DNA of 54,722 nucleotides from Bacillus fungorum (lineage in GTDB: Bacteria > Bacillota > Bacilli > Bacillales > Bacillaceae_G), in NCBI RefSeq assembly GCF_002746455.1, contig NZ_NWUW01000026.1:1-54722 (forward strand), read 5' to 3'. Of this stretch, positions 13,839-23,410 are shown in pieces (position 1 is the stretch's first letter; each line of letters opens with the position of its first letter). The translations under genes were made by a program, and so were the position numbers. The notes under the pieces are model-generated. The model saw only the letters and a list, made by a program, of their open reading frames with translations. It did no database searches and had not been told where the DNA came from.

Positions 13839-15942
13839 CAAACCAATAAATAAAGATAAAGATAATGAAACGTGGGAGCAGCTAAGTATAATACTTGGAA
13901 TTGCTGTTGGTATCACGTTAGTATTACCACCCATTATAATGGCAATCTTGCTTTTTATAATTCTTAGACCTTTATGTGTAAAAAAGAAAGTTGTTTCTAA
14001 AATTGTCAGTTTTATAGGAATATTGCTAACAATTATCTTTTTCTCCACGTTCCCTTATATCGAGTATTTTGGATATTTACATTACATCCCAATAAATGTT
14101 GAAAAGTGGAAAAGTTTTTCAATTTCTTACAAAAGTATGTTATTGTATTTCGGGTTGGGTTTAATTTTAATTTATCCAATGGAGCGTTTACTCGAATATT
14201 ATCGTTCTAAGATTGTTAAATCAAAAGAACATGAAATGAATGAAAAAAGAAGCACAGAAAAGTACAAGAAAACTGAAAAAAATCGTTTAGAGATTAATAA
14301 CAAGCTACAAACAAAGTGGAGAGAAAAGCCAGTTAAACAAGATGAAGCTGTATTTTTAGGAATTGATGAATTTGGGAATCCGTACTATATGGGTGATTCA
14401 GAATTGAACCGTCATGCATTAGCTGTTGCAACAACGGGTGGTGGTAAAACAACATTATTTTACGCTTTAATGGAAAAATCATTAAGAAAAGGTGAACCAT
14501 TCATTTTCGTAGATGGTAAAGGTGATCCAGCTACAATAAGTGAAGTTCAAGCAATATGTGACAGGTACAATGTAAAATTGCATGTCTTTAGCGATAAACT
14601 GGATACTTCTTATAATGCGATTAAATATGGGAATAAGACATCTATAAAAGATAAATTAATGAATATTTTAGATTGGTCAGAACAATTTTATGCAAATAAA
14701 TCTGAAAATCTTTTGCAAAATGTTGTTTCGTTTATAGATGATTATGAATTACCTAGAGATTTGCCTACTGTCGCAAAATTTTTAAACCCTGACAGAATTA
14801 AAGAGATTTTAGATCAAGATGTTGTTACAACATATATAGAAGTTGAAAATGAAGTTGAAGTTGAGGTTGAAAAAGAAGTTGAGGTTGAAGTTTTTGAAGA
14901 TGAAACAGAAACTTCAGTAGAGGAAAAACCAGTTGAAGTTGATTTAAACAATTTTGATATTAATGATTTAGTTAATTTTTCAGTAGATGAAACACCAAAA
15001 GAAGAACCAAAAGTAAAACTCGAAAAAGAAGAACGAAAGCCTAAATTAGTAAAACAAATAAAAAAGGTAATGGAAAAACAAGTAGTAATAGAAAAAGTTC
15101 CAAAAGAAGAACCTTCAGAAAGAGCAAAAAAATATCAAGAAATCTTTTTCGAACGAATGCAAGAAGGAGCAGCCTTTGAAGGTATTGAAGGTTTACAACT
15201 TCAAATTTACACACTACTTGATAGTGAAATTGGTCATTTGTTTGAAGAAAGGGAAAACGGCATTGATCTTAGTAAGATTACAGAAAATAAAGAAGCTGTT
15301 TTATTCTCATTAGATGGAAATATATACAATAAATTCATCAATATTATGGCTAGATTGGTAATTGCAGATGTGAAAACATTAGCTTCTATTCGTGGAAGAA
15401 GAAAAGATAAGGTTTTAGCTGTATTTGATGAATTTAGCGCATATGGAACACCTGATGTTGTAGACAACATTAATAAATCACGTTCAGCAGGTTTTGAATG
15501 TGTTATCGGAACTCAAACATTAGCAGATATTGAAAAAGTGCAAAAAGGATTAGTTGACCAAATTATAGGTAATACAAACACATATTTCTTTGGTCTTGCG
15601 AATGATGATTATACAATCGAGAAAATGTCTAATACATTAGGAACTTATGAAGATAACGATGTAACATATCAAACTGAACAATCAGGTGGCGGTTTTAAAC
15701 GAATTGATATGAAAAGTGAAAAAGGTACAGTTCGTCAAGTTAATAAGTTTCAAGTTAAACCGCAAACATTACGTGAATTTAGTATCGGTCAATTTGCAGT
15801 ATGGCGTAAAGCAGCTAAAGAAAATAGACCAGCGGATATTGTTTACATGAGAAACACACTTGAAGGAGTTGAAACAGATGGGTTTGAAAAAAAAGGAGAC
15901 AGAGGACGAAGTAAAAAAAGAATCTTTTCGAGAAATGCTTAA
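13828..15942 (+). CDS. VirD4/TraG-type coupling ATPase
   Basis: 704 residues. Links the relaxosome to the secretion channel and drives DNA export. Three N-terminal membrane helices (about 20-47, 57-76, 102-117), Walker A TTGGGKTT (about 202-209), an inserted highly charged region of repeated EVEVEKEV (about 335-410, possible coiled coil), then Walker B VFDEFSAYG (about 532-539) and the TraM-recognition-type C-terminal ATPase half with IGTQTLADI. Start is TTG at 13828 after AGAGGTGAT, overlapping the relaxase-like gene. The acidic insertion is unusual for the family and splits the ATPase domain. Confidence 0.92.
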   Translation: MNNDKPINKDKDNETWEQLSIILGIAVGITLVLPPIIMAILLFIILRPLCVKKKVVSKIVSFIGILLTIIFFSTFPYIEYFGYLHYIPINVEKWKSFSISYKSMLLYFGLGLILIYPMERLLEYYRSKIVKSKEHEMNEKRSTEKYKKTEKNRLEINNKLQTKWREKPVKQDEAVFLGIDEFGNPYYMGDSELNRHALAVATTGGGKTTLFYALMEKSLRKGEPFIFVDGKGDPATISEVQAICDRYNVKLHVFSDKLDTSYNAIKYGNKTSIKDKLMNILDWSEQFYANKSENLLQNVVSFIDDYELPRDLPTVAKFLNPDRIKEILDQDVVTTYIEVENEVEVEVEKEVEVEVFEDETETSVEEKPVEVDLNNFDINDLVNFSVDETPKEEPKVKLEKEERKPKLVKQIKKVMEKQVVIEKVPKEEPSERAKKYQEIFFERMQEGAAFEGIEGLQLQIYTLLDSEIGHLFEERENGIDLSKITENKEAVLFSLDGNIYNKFINIMARLVIADVKTLASIRGRRKDKVLAVFDEFSAYGTPDVVDNINKSRSAGFECVIGTQTLADIEKVQKGLVDQIIGNTNTYFFGLANDDYTIEKMSNTLGTYEDNDVTYQTEQSGGGFKRIDMKSEKGTVRQVNKFQVKPQTLREFSIGQFAVWRKAAKENRPADIVYMRNTLEGVETDGFEKKGDRGRSKKRIFSRNA

Positions 15943-16972
15943 AAAAAAGCTTGAACCAAAAGAAAAACGGAAAAAACAAGAATTCAGACATGTCCCTCTT
16001 TCGAGAGAAAAGTGGAGAAGGGTTACAAGTATCACTTTAACGGGGGCTATCGCAACGAGTTTCTTCTTCAATGTTTATTACTTCAATAAGTATCAAAAAA
16101 TTAGAAATGATGTAAAAAAGGCAAATGAAACGCTAGAACAATCCATTAAAGATAAACAAAAAGATGACTTGTTAGTTCAAAATGGAGCAGTTGTTTTTAG
16201 TCAGAAATTCTTGAAGGACTATATCAATATTGCAAGTGGGAAAGAAAATCGTGAAAAACGAGTAGCAAATTTACATTCATACTTTGTTGAAGATTATAAC
16301 CTTCAAAAAGTTGAAGATTACAAAGAATTTGCTGGTGAGAGGAAGATCGGTAACGTTGCTTACATTCAAAAAGAAAGAATCAGTGACAAGAAAGCAAATT
16401 ATCATTTCCTAGTCGATTACACCATTATTACCAACGGCAAAGAAAAAGTGAAAGAGAAAGTAAAAGAAAAAGTTGTAGAAAATGGTCAAGAGGTTGAAAA
16501 GGAAGTTGAAAAAGAAGTTGAAAAGGATGTACCAAAAGAAGTACATCGCTTAAATGAAGTGATTGTTCCAATTACTACAAATGGAGAAGGATATGCAGTA
16601 ATTGATATTCCAACATTTAAAGACAGAAAATTAGAGGATGCAATCAAATACAAGGAAAAAGAGGACTTCCAATTTACTTCAACTCCAACCGCTGATGAAA
16701 ATAAAAAGATAGATGAATTTTTAAATGATTACTTTAAGGCATTTACTGAAAATATCGACCAAGTAAAATATCTATCTAACGATACAAAGACACTAAAAGA
16801 TTACAAATTTGGTAAAATAGAAAACAAGAAAGTGGCAAAAAAAGACAATAAATTTATGGCTGAATTAACAGTCCTCTTTACAGAAAAAGAAACAGGCTTA
16901 CCAATCTCACAAAATCTTAATATTGAATTTGAAAAAGTAAATGGAGATTTCCATATTACGAGTGTTAAATAG
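15878..16972 (+). CDS. TcpC/VirB8-like transfer protein
   Basis: 364 residues: basic cytoplasmic start (about 1-50), one membrane helix (TSITLTGAIATSFFFNVYYF, about 51-70), then two NTF2-like extracellular domains (about 100-220 and 250-364) divided by a K/E-rich linker with repeated VEKE. This is the layout of TcpC of pCW3 and Orf13 of Tn916, the VirB8 equivalent of Gram-positive machines. ATG at 15878 is chosen for GGAG nine bases upstream; it overlaps the end of the VirD4 gene by 65 bp. Confidence 0.85.
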   Translation: MGLKKKETEDEVKKESFREMLKKKLEPKEKRKKQEFRHVPLSREKWRRVTSITLTGAIATSFFFNVYYFNKYQKIRNDVKKANETLEQSIKDKQKDDLLVQNGAVVFSQKFLKDYINIASGKENREKRVANLHSYFVEDYNLQKVEDYKEFAGERKIGNVAYIQKERISDKKANYHFLVDYTIITNGKEKVKEKVKEKVVENGQEVEKEVEKEVEKDVPKEVHRLNEVIVPITTNGEGYAVIDIPTFKDRKLEDAIKYKEKEDFQFTSTPTADENKKIDEFLNDYFKAFTENIDQVKYLSNDTKTLKDYKFGKIENKKVAKKDNKFMAELTVLFTEKETGLPISQNLNIEFEKVNGDFHITSVK

Positions 16973-16975
16973 TTA

Positions 16976-17052
16976 ATCAGATGCAGCCACCTAACGGTAG
17001 GCCGCATCAAACACCGAATTGCAGAAACCCATTGTAAAAAGCAATGGTTTCA
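16976..17052 (+). repeat. CAGCCACCTA motif, copy 2, and adjacent hairpin
   Basis: GATGCAGCC...GGCCGCATC (16979-17008) is the second member of the motif family, with flanking stem GATGC/GCATC. A second hairpin GAAACCCATTG/CAATGGTTTC follows at about 17023-17051. Both lie between the TcpC-like and TcpD-like genes, so they are inside the operon and may tune expression of downstream genes. Confidence 0.7.
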
Positions 17053-17081
17053 ATATAAAAACATTTAAGGAGTGAAGTGTA

Positions 17082-17303
17082 ATGAACTTCAATTTGCAAT
17101 CAATAACGACTAACATTATTTCACAGATTGCTTTCGTTATCTTACTAATCATGGCTGTTCGTGCAATTGTTGCTTATGTCCGTCAGGATTGGGGCGCATT
17201 CATGTCTCAGTTAGTTTTAGGTCTTGCTTGCTTAGTTGTAGTTTACTTTGGACCACAACTTTCTAACCTTGCAAAATCAATGGGTCAAGCAATCTTCGGG
17301 TGA
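17082..17303 (+). CDS. TcpD-like small membrane protein
   Basis: 73 residues with two membrane helices (about 10-29 and 36-57) separated by the short polar VRQDWG. Size and place between TcpC-like and TcpE-like genes match TcpD of Gram-positive conjugation systems. ATG at 17082 follows AAGGAGTG. Stop codon is directly followed by the next gene. Note that the TM-DW-TM pattern also occurs in the VirB6-like protein here (VQQNWSEF), suggesting a shared topology. Confidence 0.75.
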   Translation: MNFNLQSITTNIISQIAFVILLIMAVRAIVAYVRQDWGAFMSQLVLGLACLVVVYFGPQLSNLAKSMGQAIFG

Positions 17304-17309
17304 TTGGAT

Positions 17310-17720
17310 ATGAATAATTTCAATTACACCAAATTCTTTAAGTATCCGATAAAAATTTATCGGATACACAAACTAGAGTTTGCGAACGGAATTGAATTAA
17401 GGAAATTGCTGTTTGGTACAGCAATTTTCTTAATCACCGTCGCACTACTGTTTTATATAGCGCTTGTAGGTGGGAAACCAGCAGTTAGTTTCCTTTTAGA
17501 TAACTGGATAAAAATTGTAGTATTAGTTCCAGCAACTTCAATTTTCATAGCATTCTCTTTTAAATACGATAATAAACCGATAAATAAATTCTTTATTGAC
17601 CGTTATCGTTTTTATAGAAATAGAAATAAAGTTATTGAGAATTTTAGAGTTGTAAATGACTCTCAATATAGAAAACCATTAAAATATGAAGCTTACCATA
17701 AAAAGGAGAAAGGGGAGTGA
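17310..17720 (+). CDS. TcpE-like membrane protein
   Basis: 136 residues: amphipathic start (FFKYPIKIYRIHKLEF), two membrane helices (about 30-50 and 60-82), then a basic tail with FIDRYRFYRNRNK. This is the TcpE family pattern; TcpE helps assemble the channel with VirB4 and TcpC. ATG at 17310 is preferred to TTG at 17304. It ends 3 bp before the VirB4 gene. Confidence 0.82.
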   Translation: MNNFNYTKFFKYPIKIYRIHKLEFANGIELRKLLFGTAIFLITVALLFYIALVGGKPAVSFLLDNWIKIVVLVPATSIFIAFSFKYDNKPINKFFIDRYRFYRNRNKVIENFRVVNDSQYRKPLKYEAYHKKEKGE

Positions 17721-17723
17721 CAT

Positions 17724-20180
17724 ATGGGGGCAACATTGTTAGAGTATCCAATTCAAACAACTGAAGGAAACATCGTTTTTAATAAAAAAAATGGTGTTTG
17801 GGGTTATTACAAAATGGATATGTCAAATTTACCGTTAAATGATACACATGCATTTAAACGATATATACGCAAAACGGTTGCTTTTTTTGAACAAAATGAA
17901 TATGCATTTGACATTAAGATCATTCCAAAAAATTATGATTTTGATTACTTCACAAAAAAAGTAACGAATGACTTAGTAAAAGGTGAATTTAAAGAAGAAG
18001 GTATTGCATATTACAATCGTGCCAATATGATTATGAAAGACGAATTGTCACTTTATGATTATGAAATTTATTTCGGAGTACATCTTAACAAATTTGCATA
18101 TGAAGTACCTAACGATGTAGCTGGATTCTTTAAAGTTTTAAAGAATCGTATTGTAGAAGATATTACAAGATTTTATACAAGAGAAACAAACTATGAAACA
18201 GATTTTAAATTTTATAAGCGTAAAGAAGAAGATATGTTTCAGGCTTTATCACATTATAAAAAAATCTCGAAAGCGACAGAAAAAGATATAGAAAAAATTA
18301 TCTATTATCAATTCCACCGTAACGAGATTTTAGAAGAGATCCCTCAAAAAGTAGTTAACTTGTGTGAAGGAGTTGTGAAAAATCATGCTGGATATCTCAC
18401 TATCGAGCATGAAGATTCAACAGACTATATCACCATTATGCCGTATGTACTTACCCCTTACAACATCGGAAGTTACAAGTTTATATTAGACTTAATCGAA
18501 TATGTTGATTTTCCGATTGAGTTTAACATTAAATTTAACTTCAAGTCACAACAAACAAACGTAAAAAAAATCAGGCAATTAAAGAAACGGTTCAGACATT
18601 TTAATGATGAAATGCAGCAAGGTGATGTAGACGAAGATAGCGTAATCGAAAATGCTCATGAAAGACTAACACTATTGCTAGATGAAACGAAAAATGGAAA
18701 GAAAGAATTAATGTATTGTAATTTAACCCTTGTCTTATTCGATAAGACAAAAGAAGGTTTAGAACGAAAAGTTAAAGAAATACAGCAATTTTATAAAGGT
18801 ACAGACTTTGAAATTGCTAGACCGAAAGTGGATCAACTTTCATTATTTAACTCTTTAATTCCAGCAAGTTATGCTGATAGTAATTTTTATGAACAAGTAA
18901 TTGATACATCTTTATTAGCAACATCATCTTTTGATATATCTAATAAAATTGGCAACAATTTTGGAATGTATTTAGGAAAAGTTGTAACTAACTATGAATT
19001 ACTGGATGTAACACAAGCTAAAAATATTCGAAATAACATAGTAATCTTTAACCCACTGATTACAAAAAGGGCTTTAAAGGGTACGGTTCATACAAATGGT
19101 AATGTATTAGTAACGGGACCGCCCGGCTCAGGTAAAAGTATGTTAGTTAAATCATTATTTACATGGTCAACATTCTTTGGGGCAAAGATTTTATACATTG
19201 ACCCAAAAAATGAATATAAAAAATTCTTCGAAGCAGCCGTTAAGAAATATCCAACTAAAGAATTTAAATCAATGTACGAGAAAATGAACTTTATTGAATT
19301 ATCAAGTACAGGAGATAACATAGGGGCATTTGACCCATTAATTTTCTTAAAAGGTGATGAAGCAATTGAAACAGCTTCAATCATTTTAGAGACATTAGGA
19401 AAAGTGGACAGTCGAAATAAAAGAGAAAGTGTTACGATTTTCGAAAGTATCCAATATGTAATGAAAAATGAAGTTAAACCAACTTTAACTAAAGTTCTAG
19501 AAAAAATTAAAGAGAAAGAACCTGAATTGGGTAAATTCATCGAGAAATACAACATTGGATACGGAAAAATGTTGTTTGGTAATGATGATAGTAAAACATT
19601 GGATTTCGAAAGACAGGTTAATATTTTAGGGATTCAAGGTTTACAATTACCTCAATTTGAAAAGACATTAGATGAAATGAACCAAGCGGAAGTTATTGGT
19701 GTATCCATCATGGTTTCTTTATCAAAATACGTTAACATCTTCTCCACTAAGAAAGATGAAGAAGCAATGATTATCTTTGATGAAGCATGGGTGCTAAAAA
19801 AATCTAAGAATGGTGAAGCACTTATTGATAGTATGCTTCGTACAGGGCGTTCGCTTGAAACAGATATTGTTCTTATTACACAAGCATTTGATGATTTTAA
19901 TGCAAATGCTCTGAAAGAGTTAATTGGTTGTAAATTTGCATTTAGACCGAAAACAGAAAGCTCAATCGCAGATATATTGGAGTTCTTCGATATGGAAGTA
20001 AACGATGGAAATATAGACCTCGTTAAAAACTTAGTTAGTGGGGTTTGTTTATTCCAAGATTATAAAGGACGAAATCAGGTTGTTGCTCACGAAGTCTTAT
20101 TTGATGAATGGTTTGAAGCATTTAAGACAACTAAGAAAGACAGTGAAGCAGTTGGGCTGGAAGAAAGCATGTTAGCTTAA
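17724..20180 (+). CDS. VirB4-type transfer ATPase (TcpF-like)
   Basis: 818 residues, full length for the family. Energises assembly and function of the secretion channel at the membrane. N-terminal domain about 1-430, then Walker A GPPGSGKS (about 466-473), DPKNEYKKF following the strand, Walker B MIIFDEAWVL (about 682-690) and the ITQAFDD sensor region. ATG at 17724 with AAAGGGGAGTG upstream. Part of the tight transfer operon; followed 14 bp later by a small lipoprotein gene. Confidence 0.95.
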   Translation: MGATLLEYPIQTTEGNIVFNKKNGVWGYYKMDMSNLPLNDTHAFKRYIRKTVAFFEQNEYAFDIKIIPKNYDFDYFTKKVTNDLVKGEFKEEGIAYYNRANMIMKDELSLYDYEIYFGVHLNKFAYEVPNDVAGFFKVLKNRIVEDITRFYTRETNYETDFKFYKRKEEDMFQALSHYKKISKATEKDIEKIIYYQFHRNEILEEIPQKVVNLCEGVVKNHAGYLTIEHEDSTDYITIMPYVLTPYNIGSYKFILDLIEYVDFPIEFNIKFNFKSQQTNVKKIRQLKKRFRHFNDEMQQGDVDEDSVIENAHERLTLLLDETKNGKKELMYCNLTLVLFDKTKEGLERKVKEIQQFYKGTDFEIARPKVDQLSLFNSLIPASYADSNFYEQVIDTSLLATSSFDISNKIGNNFGMYLGKVVTNYELLDVTQAKNIRNNIVIFNPLITKRALKGTVHTNGNVLVTGPPGSGKSMLVKSLFTWSTFFGAKILYIDPKNEYKKFFEAAVKKYPTKEFKSMYEKMNFIELSSTGDNIGAFDPLIFLKGDEAIETASIILETLGKVDSRNKRESVTIFESIQYVMKNEVKPTLTKVLEKIKEKEPELGKFIEKYNIGYGKMLFGNDDSKTLDFERQVNILGIQGLQLPQFEKTLDEMNQAEVIGVSIMVSLSKYVNIFSTKKDEEAMIIFDEAWVLKKSKNGEALIDSMLRTGRSLETDIVLITQAFDDFNANALKELIGCKFAFRPKTESSIADILEFFDMEVNDGNIDLVKNLVSGVCLFQDYKGRNQVVAHEVLFDEWFEAFKTTKKDSEAVGLEESMLA

Positions 20181-20193
20181 AGGGAGTGAAGAC

Positions 20194-20499
20194 ATGAGGA
20201 AGCTTTTCACAGTCACTATGTTAGCGGTTAGTACCATTGGATTACTAACCGCTTGTGGAAATGAAGATATGGAACTTTATAACAAAGCAAAAACAGCAAT
20301 TGAAGATCGCTATGAAAATACTAAATTTCAAAAGTTTGAAATTTGTAAGACTGAAGACAAAGATTATTTAACAGTAAAGGCGACTGATGAAAAAGCGACA
20401 GAAAAATATATATACATCATTTCAAAAAATGAAACAAGAATGGCTACAAGCAGTCCCCTTTTTAAAACCGAAAAAAGTTGTAAAGTTCTAAAGAACTAA
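20194..20499 (+). CDS. Small lipoprotein, 101 aa
   Basis: Signal peptide with lipobox LLTAC (cysteine about residue 21), then about 80 residues of helix and strand with three further cysteines (C49-type EICKTED, SCKVLKN). No family recognised. Being inside the transfer operon between VirB4 and VirB6, it may be an outer-face accessory of the channel. Good SD (AGGGAGTG). Confidence 0.75.
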   Translation: MRKLFTVTMLAVSTIGLLTACGNEDMELYNKAKTAIEDRYENTKFQKFEICKTEDKDYLTVKATDEKATEKYIYIISKNETRMATSSPLFKTEKSCKVLKN

Positions 20500-20515
20500 A
20501 AGGGGGAAACCTAAA

Positions 20516-23410
20516 TTGAAGTGGAAAAAAATGATATTGGCTTGTATGGTTTGCGTGATTGCATTATTTACAATCACTACAACGTACAATGTTGCATTTG
20601 CCGAAAATGAACAGCCCGAAACAATATCACCAACAATTGTTAAAGAAGGAAATGTAATAAGAGAATCACAAAAATATCCTGATGTACAATACAAACCAAT
20701 GACTTATATCAATGAAAAATGGTATTGGAACACTAATGAAGTCTTAGAAAATTTAAAAGCAGCATGGAAAGAAATTACTTGGTTTGCTAATTTTCTAATT
20801 GCAAAAGTAGGTTGTGAAATTGTGTTTAACCTATTTAGCTTAGACATTGTAGATAAGACTTCTGAAGCAGTTGGCGGGATTATGGGAGAAACAGCAAAAG
20901 CTGTTACAGGTGATTTATTACTATTCTTCTTAGCTTTAACAGGTGGATATATTGCAATTCGTGCTTATGTTCAACAAAATTGGAGCGAGTTTTTAAAAAT
21001 CCTTACAAAAACACTTATTAGTATGTCGTTACTGTATTCATTGTTTGGAAATGCTCAAACATATGTAACTTTCGGTAATGATTTATCGAAATACATTGAA
21101 AATGCAGCATTAAAAATTAATCCTTCCCTTACAGCTTCACAACAAAATGAATACAATGAATCCAAAACAGGGGATACATTAAAAAGCAATGAAATTGGAG
21201 CGAGAATTGAAAATAAAGTGTTTGCAGGTATGATTTATAAACCGTTTTTACACTTAAATTATGGTACAACCGATGAAGCAGCAATCACAAAAGATGATAA
21301 AGATCGTATCACAAATTATTTACAAGCTAATGAATTTAGTGAGAAAGGTCTTGAAAAACGAAAAGACATTGTAAAAGAAGAATATGAGAAAAAAGGTAAT
21401 TCTTCAATTCTTGCAAATAACATTCCATCACAAATGGGAAGTTTGACAGTAGCAGCACTTACAAATTTAATACAAATTGCAGTTTATTTTATCCTAGCTT
21501 TAGTTCGTATCGTATTACAGTTAGCGTTTATTGTATTGTTAATTGGTTTACCATTAGTTCTAGTTTTCAGCTTATTCCCAGCACTTGAAAATATGGTGTA
21601 TGGATATATTAAAGCAATATTTAGTGTTATCACATTTAAGGCACTAACGGTTTTTGTAGTATTAATTGCAGTTTCTTTCTTATCCATCGGATACGATATC
21701 ACGAATGCAAGTGATAAAACAGAAAATCGAGTGTTTACTCAATTAGTAATCACAGTAGCAACAATTGCACTTTGGTTTAAACGTGATTTCATTGTGAATG
21801 CAATAAATGGTCAACATCACCGCATTTTAGAAAGTGCTTCAAATTCAGTTAATGGTGTAGGAAATAAACTAGCTAATACAGGAAAGTCAGCAATGAGACA
21901 CGCAAGACATAAAGAAACATTAAATGCTATTCGTGAAAAACAAGAAGGCGCTGGAAATGGTGCTGGAAAAGATGGAAAATCATCAACACCAAGTACAGGT
22001 TCAAAACTTTGGGATAAATTTTCTGAAGGTCATGGAAAAGATAGTGATAGTCGAAGCCCTGAAGCAGAAGCAGCCGCAACAAAAGAAGATGCACATGAAG
22101 CAAAAACAGAAGCTGATGCAGAAAAAGTATCAGGCGCTCGTACACCAAATTTAGAAAAAGATTCAACAGAACAACCAAAAGATACAAACCATCATACTGA
22201 TAATGATGCAGAAAAAGTATCAAGTGCTCGTACACCACAAGTTGTAGCTGGGCATCAAACAGCAGGAGAGCCAACAAAAGAAGCACATCAAGACAAACAT
22301 GCTACGCATGATGGCGGTACAAGTGAAAATAGAAGTCCAAGAGTTGCAAGTGAACAAGTAAGTGCTGAAGGATCAGCAGGAAAAACAGAACAAGGTAAAC
22401 ATATACCAACAGTTGTTCCAATGGCTGGTAGCACAAAACGTAATAGTCATTCAAGAAATCCAAATGTAGCAAAACGTAATGCTAGAACACAGGAACAACA
22501 AGGAAATAAACGTGTACAACAAGGAAGACGAGTAAGTGGACAGCGTGTAGCTTCTCAAAATGTAGGTTCAGCACAACCAAATCAAACTGTTCGTCCGTTA
22601 CCAACAGGTGAAAAGCAACAAGGCGCAGTTTCATATAGAAGAAATGAACATTCTCAAAATACAGCAGGACAAAATACAGTAGGGCAAAACACAACTGTTC
22701 CAAACAGAAGCGCTTTAACTACAAGACCAGTAGTTGCGGCTCATATGCCAAACCGTCAAAACAAAGTTGAAGCACCAAGACAAAATGTAAGTTCAGCAGG
22801 AAGACGAGTAAGTGGTCAACGAAATGTACCAGCAGGAACAGTACAAACAAGTGGAAGACGAGTAAGTGGTCAACAACGAGTAGTAAATGCACCAACAGGT
22901 ACACCATCACCAAGAACAGAAGCACCAAGAAGAAATGTAAGCCAATCAACAGGAAGACAAGTAAGCGGTCAACAACGAGTAGTGAATACGCCAGCAGGAA
23001 CAGTACCATCACCAAGAACAGAAACAAGAAGACAGAATGTAAGTCAATCAGCAGGAAGACGAGTAAGTGGTCAACAACGAGCAGTAAATACGCCAGTAAG
23101 AAATAATACAACGGCTCAAAGATCAGTTGTTCCAAAACAAATGACTAGAATGCATTCATCACCTGTTAAAGTACAATCAAGACCGCAAGTTGCACCAACA
23201 AATACAGTTCAATCTAAACCTGTATCAGACTTTGCACCAACTCAAAAAGCAAAAAATAACAATATTAGACCACCAAAAATGAGTAGCAGTACAAAGGTAT
23301 CTGAAGTTATGCCAACTTTACAACAAGAATTAAAACAAGAAAAAATTAAAGAAAGTGTTGTAGAAAAAAGCATTAGAAAAAATAGAGAAAAGCAGGGTGA
23401 ACATGTATGA
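20516..23410 (+). CDS. VirB6-like polytopic channel protein with long repetitive tail
   Basis: 964 residues. Signal peptide (about 5-28), first membrane helices around 85-190, a long loop (about 195-305) and a cluster of helices about 310-430 typical of VirB6/TcpH/TrbL proteins. The last ~500 residues are hydrophilic and low in complexity: two EKVS-x-ARTP units near 550 and 575, and five units of GRRVSGQ or GRQVSGQ followed by R/V-rich stretches (about 670-860), ending in a charged helix. The tail is positively charged and presumably cytoplasmic. TTG start at 20516 after AGGGGGAAA. Its stop overlaps the next start (ATGA). Confidence 0.88.
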   Translation: MKWKKMILACMVCVIALFTITTTYNVAFAENEQPETISPTIVKEGNVIRESQKYPDVQYKPMTYINEKWYWNTNEVLENLKAAWKEITWFANFLIAKVGCEIVFNLFSLDIVDKTSEAVGGIMGETAKAVTGDLLLFFLALTGGYIAIRAYVQQNWSEFLKILTKTLISMSLLYSLFGNAQTYVTFGNDLSKYIENAALKINPSLTASQQNEYNESKTGDTLKSNEIGARIENKVFAGMIYKPFLHLNYGTTDEAAITKDDKDRITNYLQANEFSEKGLEKRKDIVKEEYEKKGNSSILANNIPSQMGSLTVAALTNLIQIAVYFILALVRIVLQLAFIVLLIGLPLVLVFSLFPALENMVYGYIKAIFSVITFKALTVFVVLIAVSFLSIGYDITNASDKTENRVFTQLVITVATIALWFKRDFIVNAINGQHHRILESASNSVNGVGNKLANTGKSAMRHARHKETLNAIREKQEGAGNGAGKDGKSSTPSTGSKLWDKFSEGHGKDSDSRSPEAEAAATKEDAHEAKTEADAEKVSGARTPNLEKDSTEQPKDTNHHTDNDAEKVSSARTPQVVAGHQTAGEPTKEAHQDKHATHDGGTSENRSPRVASEQVSAEGSAGKTEQGKHIPTVVPMAGSTKRNSHSRNPNVAKRNARTQEQQGNKRVQQGRRVSGQRVASQNVGSAQPNQTVRPLPTGEKQQGAVSYRRNEHSQNTAGQNTVGQNTTVPNRSALTTRPVVAAHMPNRQNKVEAPRQNVSSAGRRVSGQRNVPAGTVQTSGRRVSGQQRVVNAPTGTPSPRTEAPRRNVSQSTGRQVSGQQRVVNTPAGTVPSPRTETRRQNVSQSAGRRVSGQQRAVNTPVRNNTTAQRSVVPKQMTRMHSSPVKVQSRPQVAPTNTVQSKPVSDFAPTQKAKNNNIRPPKMSSSTKVSEVMPTLQQELKQEKIKESVVEKSIRKNREKQGEHV

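Noticed and set aside
21927..23135. Long minus-strand frames opposite the VirB6 tail
   Set aside because: Leucine-rich products are mirror images of the repetitive plus-strand coding sequence; no SD or promoter.
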